24,575 bases of DNA. Source: Euprymna scolopes. Taxonomy: Eukaryota; Mollusca; Cephalopoda; Sepiida; Sepiolidae. Positions 1-24,575 of the stretch are shown here, piece by piece; position 1 is the stretch's first letter; every line of letters begins with the position of its first letter. Both the position numbers and the translations under genes were made by a program. Location: contig CM044493.1 of assembly GCA_024364805.1 (NCBI GenBank), forward strand, positions 46,366,988 to 46,391,562. Reading direction: 5' to 3'. The notes below the pieces were generated by a model. It searched no databases. It worked only from the letters and a program-made list of their open reading frames with translations, and was not told the origin of the DNA.

Positions 1-372
1 CGGGAATCGAAAAAATCGGAACTTTTGAAGGTATCGGAATCGGAAAATTTTGTGCCTATTGGTCGATGCTGAAAACGATTCTTTTAATTGTCTTTTTTAA
101 TTAATTTTGTTTAAAGCAAAATCTTCCACTACTGATAGTATTGATAAAATAATCAATGTCGATTGATTTTAAGATACCAGAAAAAACAAAATCGATAGCT
201 CATCCCCCAGAAGTATATTTTTACGTTTGAGAAAAAGAAATCTGCATATTTAACATGTTTTTTTACGGTAATCGTGAAAAATAACAACTTTATAGTTAAA
301 TATTTAGACATTTATTAAGAATCGCAATCGAAAATTTAGTACAGAATCGGTAATTGTATCGGAATCGGGAAT
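1..372. repeat. Degenerate ATCGGAATCGG repeats flanking AT-rich sequence
   Basis: ATCGGAATCGG-type words occur near 1-50 and again near 325-372 in the same orientation, with about 280 bases of AT-rich sequence between. This is intron sequence downstream of exon 10; no exon is seen. Confidence 0.45.
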
Positions 373-389
373 AATATTGGACTCATTAC

Positions 390-509
<120 letters not shown>

Positions 510-668
510 AGAGAGAAAGAGAAAAAGAGAGAAGGGGAAGGGAGACATAGATAGATGAACTTGAAGAATCCAGATTACATCAGATAAAACGTTACTATTA
601 ACGTATATGTCAGTGATGACAATAGTTTAAAAACAATATAATTATTCTCTAAATATAATCTTACTTAC

Positions 669-22508
<21,840 letters not shown>

Positions 22509-22840
22509 CTGAAAGAGAAAAGATCACAACGGATTATGTTTTGTTTATTTAGTTTTAAACTCAGGTGCAGAAAAGATTCTTCTTTACTTTTCAAGCAAAG
22601 TAATAGCTTTTTATTTGTGGATTTCTTCCTAATATAAAGGTCCATGATGGAATTTTTTTTTTTTAGTCTGTAATCAAGTAATCAGTCTCCTGTTCTTAAT
22701 TTGAAAGCCAATGCAGCAATGAAATTCGATACAAAACGAATTTTTTTGAAAACCGATTCGATTAATGGAAAAAAATAGGGACATAAGTCAGTGGTGATGC
22801 AATATAGTCTATAAAATGCATTCATATATTTACAGGAAGC

Positions 22841-23063
22841 TCTCTTCCGTTTGCCTGTTTCCCACCTGGCTACAACTTGGATGCCTTCAAGTCTAACATA
22901 AATAAATTCCTGATAAACCGCCCCCTTAAGTAAGGTACTTTATCAAATCTCCATTAATAACGATTACTACGATATTATCTCATTGATTACTGTACACGTA
23001 AAAACCATTATCCCCGAGTAGGTTCCGGGCCTTGATAAGTGGTGACTACCATATAAAAAAAAA
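22841..23063 (+). mobile_element. LINE 3' fragment, close relative of the 18.6-20.8 kb LINE
   Basis: It reads SSLPFACFPPGYNLDAFKS then NINKFLINRPLK and a stop at about 22930. It parallels CLPFSCFPADYNMVVFKS KVNKFLMSRSI of the larger LINE. The untranslated tail also matches, including GGGCCTTGATAA-GTGGTGA before an A run at 23053-23063. It is a severely 5'-truncated copy of the same or a sister subfamily, plus strand, upstream of the first visible exon. Confidence 0.85.
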
Positions 23064-24575
23064 TTCTATATATATAAATTATCCATCTGGGTTGATCGAC
23101 GAAAATCTGTAAATGAAGATTCACACGACCCGAAATCTTGGTTGTATTTACAGCAGTTTTATTTACCGATGTTTCCACATTGTAAAGCTGCACACTGGTT
23201 TTAGATTTTTACTATCGACATTTTCCGACAGTCTTCCCTGGTCGGAGCCATTTCGGTCAGTGGACCGTCTCTCTTCCTCTGATTGTCGACTGTCGGCTTT
23301 CAACTCTGACTGCCAACTCTCCACTAAATTCTACGTGTTTCTCAAACTATCTCGTTACGTCATTAACTCCACATGACCAAAGACACAAATCGAGTGATTC
23401 ACCTTTGTGACGTATATTTATTTATCTATCTAATATTCCTGTTTGTTTAATTATGAAAACTAACATTCTTTTTCATTTCTAACAAATATGCTATCCTAAA
23501 AAATACCTTACACTTTGATAACATTCTTTCTATTTCTATTTACAAATATCAATACCGCTCATAATAATCATCCAGCTAACTTGATACTACATACCGCTGT
23601 AGCAGTAATAAAACTTTATATTTATTTCTTCGTGCGGAAAGTTGGTTGCTTCACACGATAGTCAATCAGCTTATCCGTTCCTTGAAGGATCACTGTAACA
23701 TTTTCATTGACAAAATAAAGGTTTTTATACATACGTGTCCGATGTTTATACATCCTTGTCTGCTGCTGTCGCTTCTCTCTATTGTCACAGTTTCACTTTT
23801 TATGCAGAAAGTAATACAAAGGATTCTTTCCTGGGGTTTTCATACAGGTTCATTTGAAGAGAATTGCCTAAGGAGAGAGACTAATGTTCTCTTAGCTAAT
23901 TATTTATTTCTTGCTAACTTAACCAAAATAAGTGACGCACACGGACAGACATCGAGGTAACATTTCACTTAGATTATAGAGCTTTCTACATTATTAGCCA
24001 ACTGCTTCGCGCACTACTTGGTAGACTCTCTCCCACAAATAGACTAATTTGAAAACACTAGTTTCTCTCTTCCCGAAAAACGTGACGTCATTCGCATCTT
24101 ACTCGTTTTGTCTATCATTTGACCTGCTACTTCCGGCTTCAACTCTGGGAACGATTCTGTTTTGCAGATTATAGTTATCATGACATGCATTTTGATGTAG
24201 AGTCCCTAATATATAACACTATTTCGGACCCTTCAGAAATCGCGGACAGTAGTCGAAGTGTTTCCTGGAAGCAGCCAAAAGAGATGTATCTTCTCTCCCA
24301 TCTCTATCCATTGGAGAGCCGAGCAAAACTATCATCCACTGGAAGAAATACAGCTCTAAGAAAAGCAGCAGTTGATTTTCTAACTTTGTTATTTTTTTGT
24401 ATAGGCACTGTCCAACTTTATGTAAATCACACAAAACGATGTGAATAATTCAAATAAATACATTTAGTTGTTTGTTTAAATCCACAAACATTGTTTAAAA
24501 AATAATAGGGAGCTTCAGTTTAATTATACCATCGTTTACGTTTTCGATTTTTTATTATTATTTTTTTTTTTTTTT
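23064..24575. other. Sequence upstream of the first visible exon, no gene supported
   Basis: Frames of 87, 104 and 109 residues (23113, 23646, 24119, all plus) have no recognisable motif, and no neighbouring splice pattern supports them. An upstream exon of the host gene ending in phase 0 is expected, but none with a good acceptor and donor was found, so it likely lies beyond base 24575. Confidence 0.45.

Noticed and set aside
23646-24448. Plus-strand frames of 104 and 109 residues as host genes
   Set aside because: No recognisable motif, no splice signals in order, composition like the flanking non-coding sequence.

Overview
The window looks like metazoan nuclear DNA, AT-rich and dense in transposons. 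Long (TA)n and (TC)n microsatellites, Penelope-like and Jockey/CR1-type retroelement pieces, and a gene with large GT-AG introns would fit a mollusc, possibly a cephalopod. That placement is inference; no marker gene fixes the species.

The main content is one host gene on the minus strand that spans almost the whole window and runs off at least one end. Ten internal exons can be joined in one reading frame: 22508-22373, 18336-18172, 17563-17462, 17324-17109, 12883-12771, 8979-8934, 7193-7090, 5299-5188, 4459-4293 and 779-669. Together they give 424 codons with no stop, every junction is GT-AG and every phase matches. The product resembles the large secreted or membrane-anchored metazoan proteins with LolA-like repeats. 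A short four-cysteine, PAN-like segment lies between the end of one module and the start of the next. First and last exons, promoter and polyadenylation site are not seen.

The introns carry the mobile DNA. A 2.2 kb LINE (about 18590-20825, plus strand) keeps a nearly complete reverse-transcriptase frame, and three smaller 3' pieces of related LINEs lie at 6619-7038, 9140-9345 and 22841-23063, all antisense to the gene. A decayed Penelope-like element with a GIY-YIG region sits at about 5900-6540. Three copies of a roughly 70 bp motif that resembles Penelope-type hammerhead sequence lie at 2990, 3741 and 11281. There are also a 380 bp foldback element (9903-10282), a 200 bp TIR element (4021-4222), a roughly 500 bp dispersed repeat present twice (2142 and 11938), a three-unit 122 bp array (13338-13699), a 301 bp partial duplication (21395-21889), and several short tandem repeats. 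No rRNA, tRNA, CRISPR array or bacterial-type gene was found.
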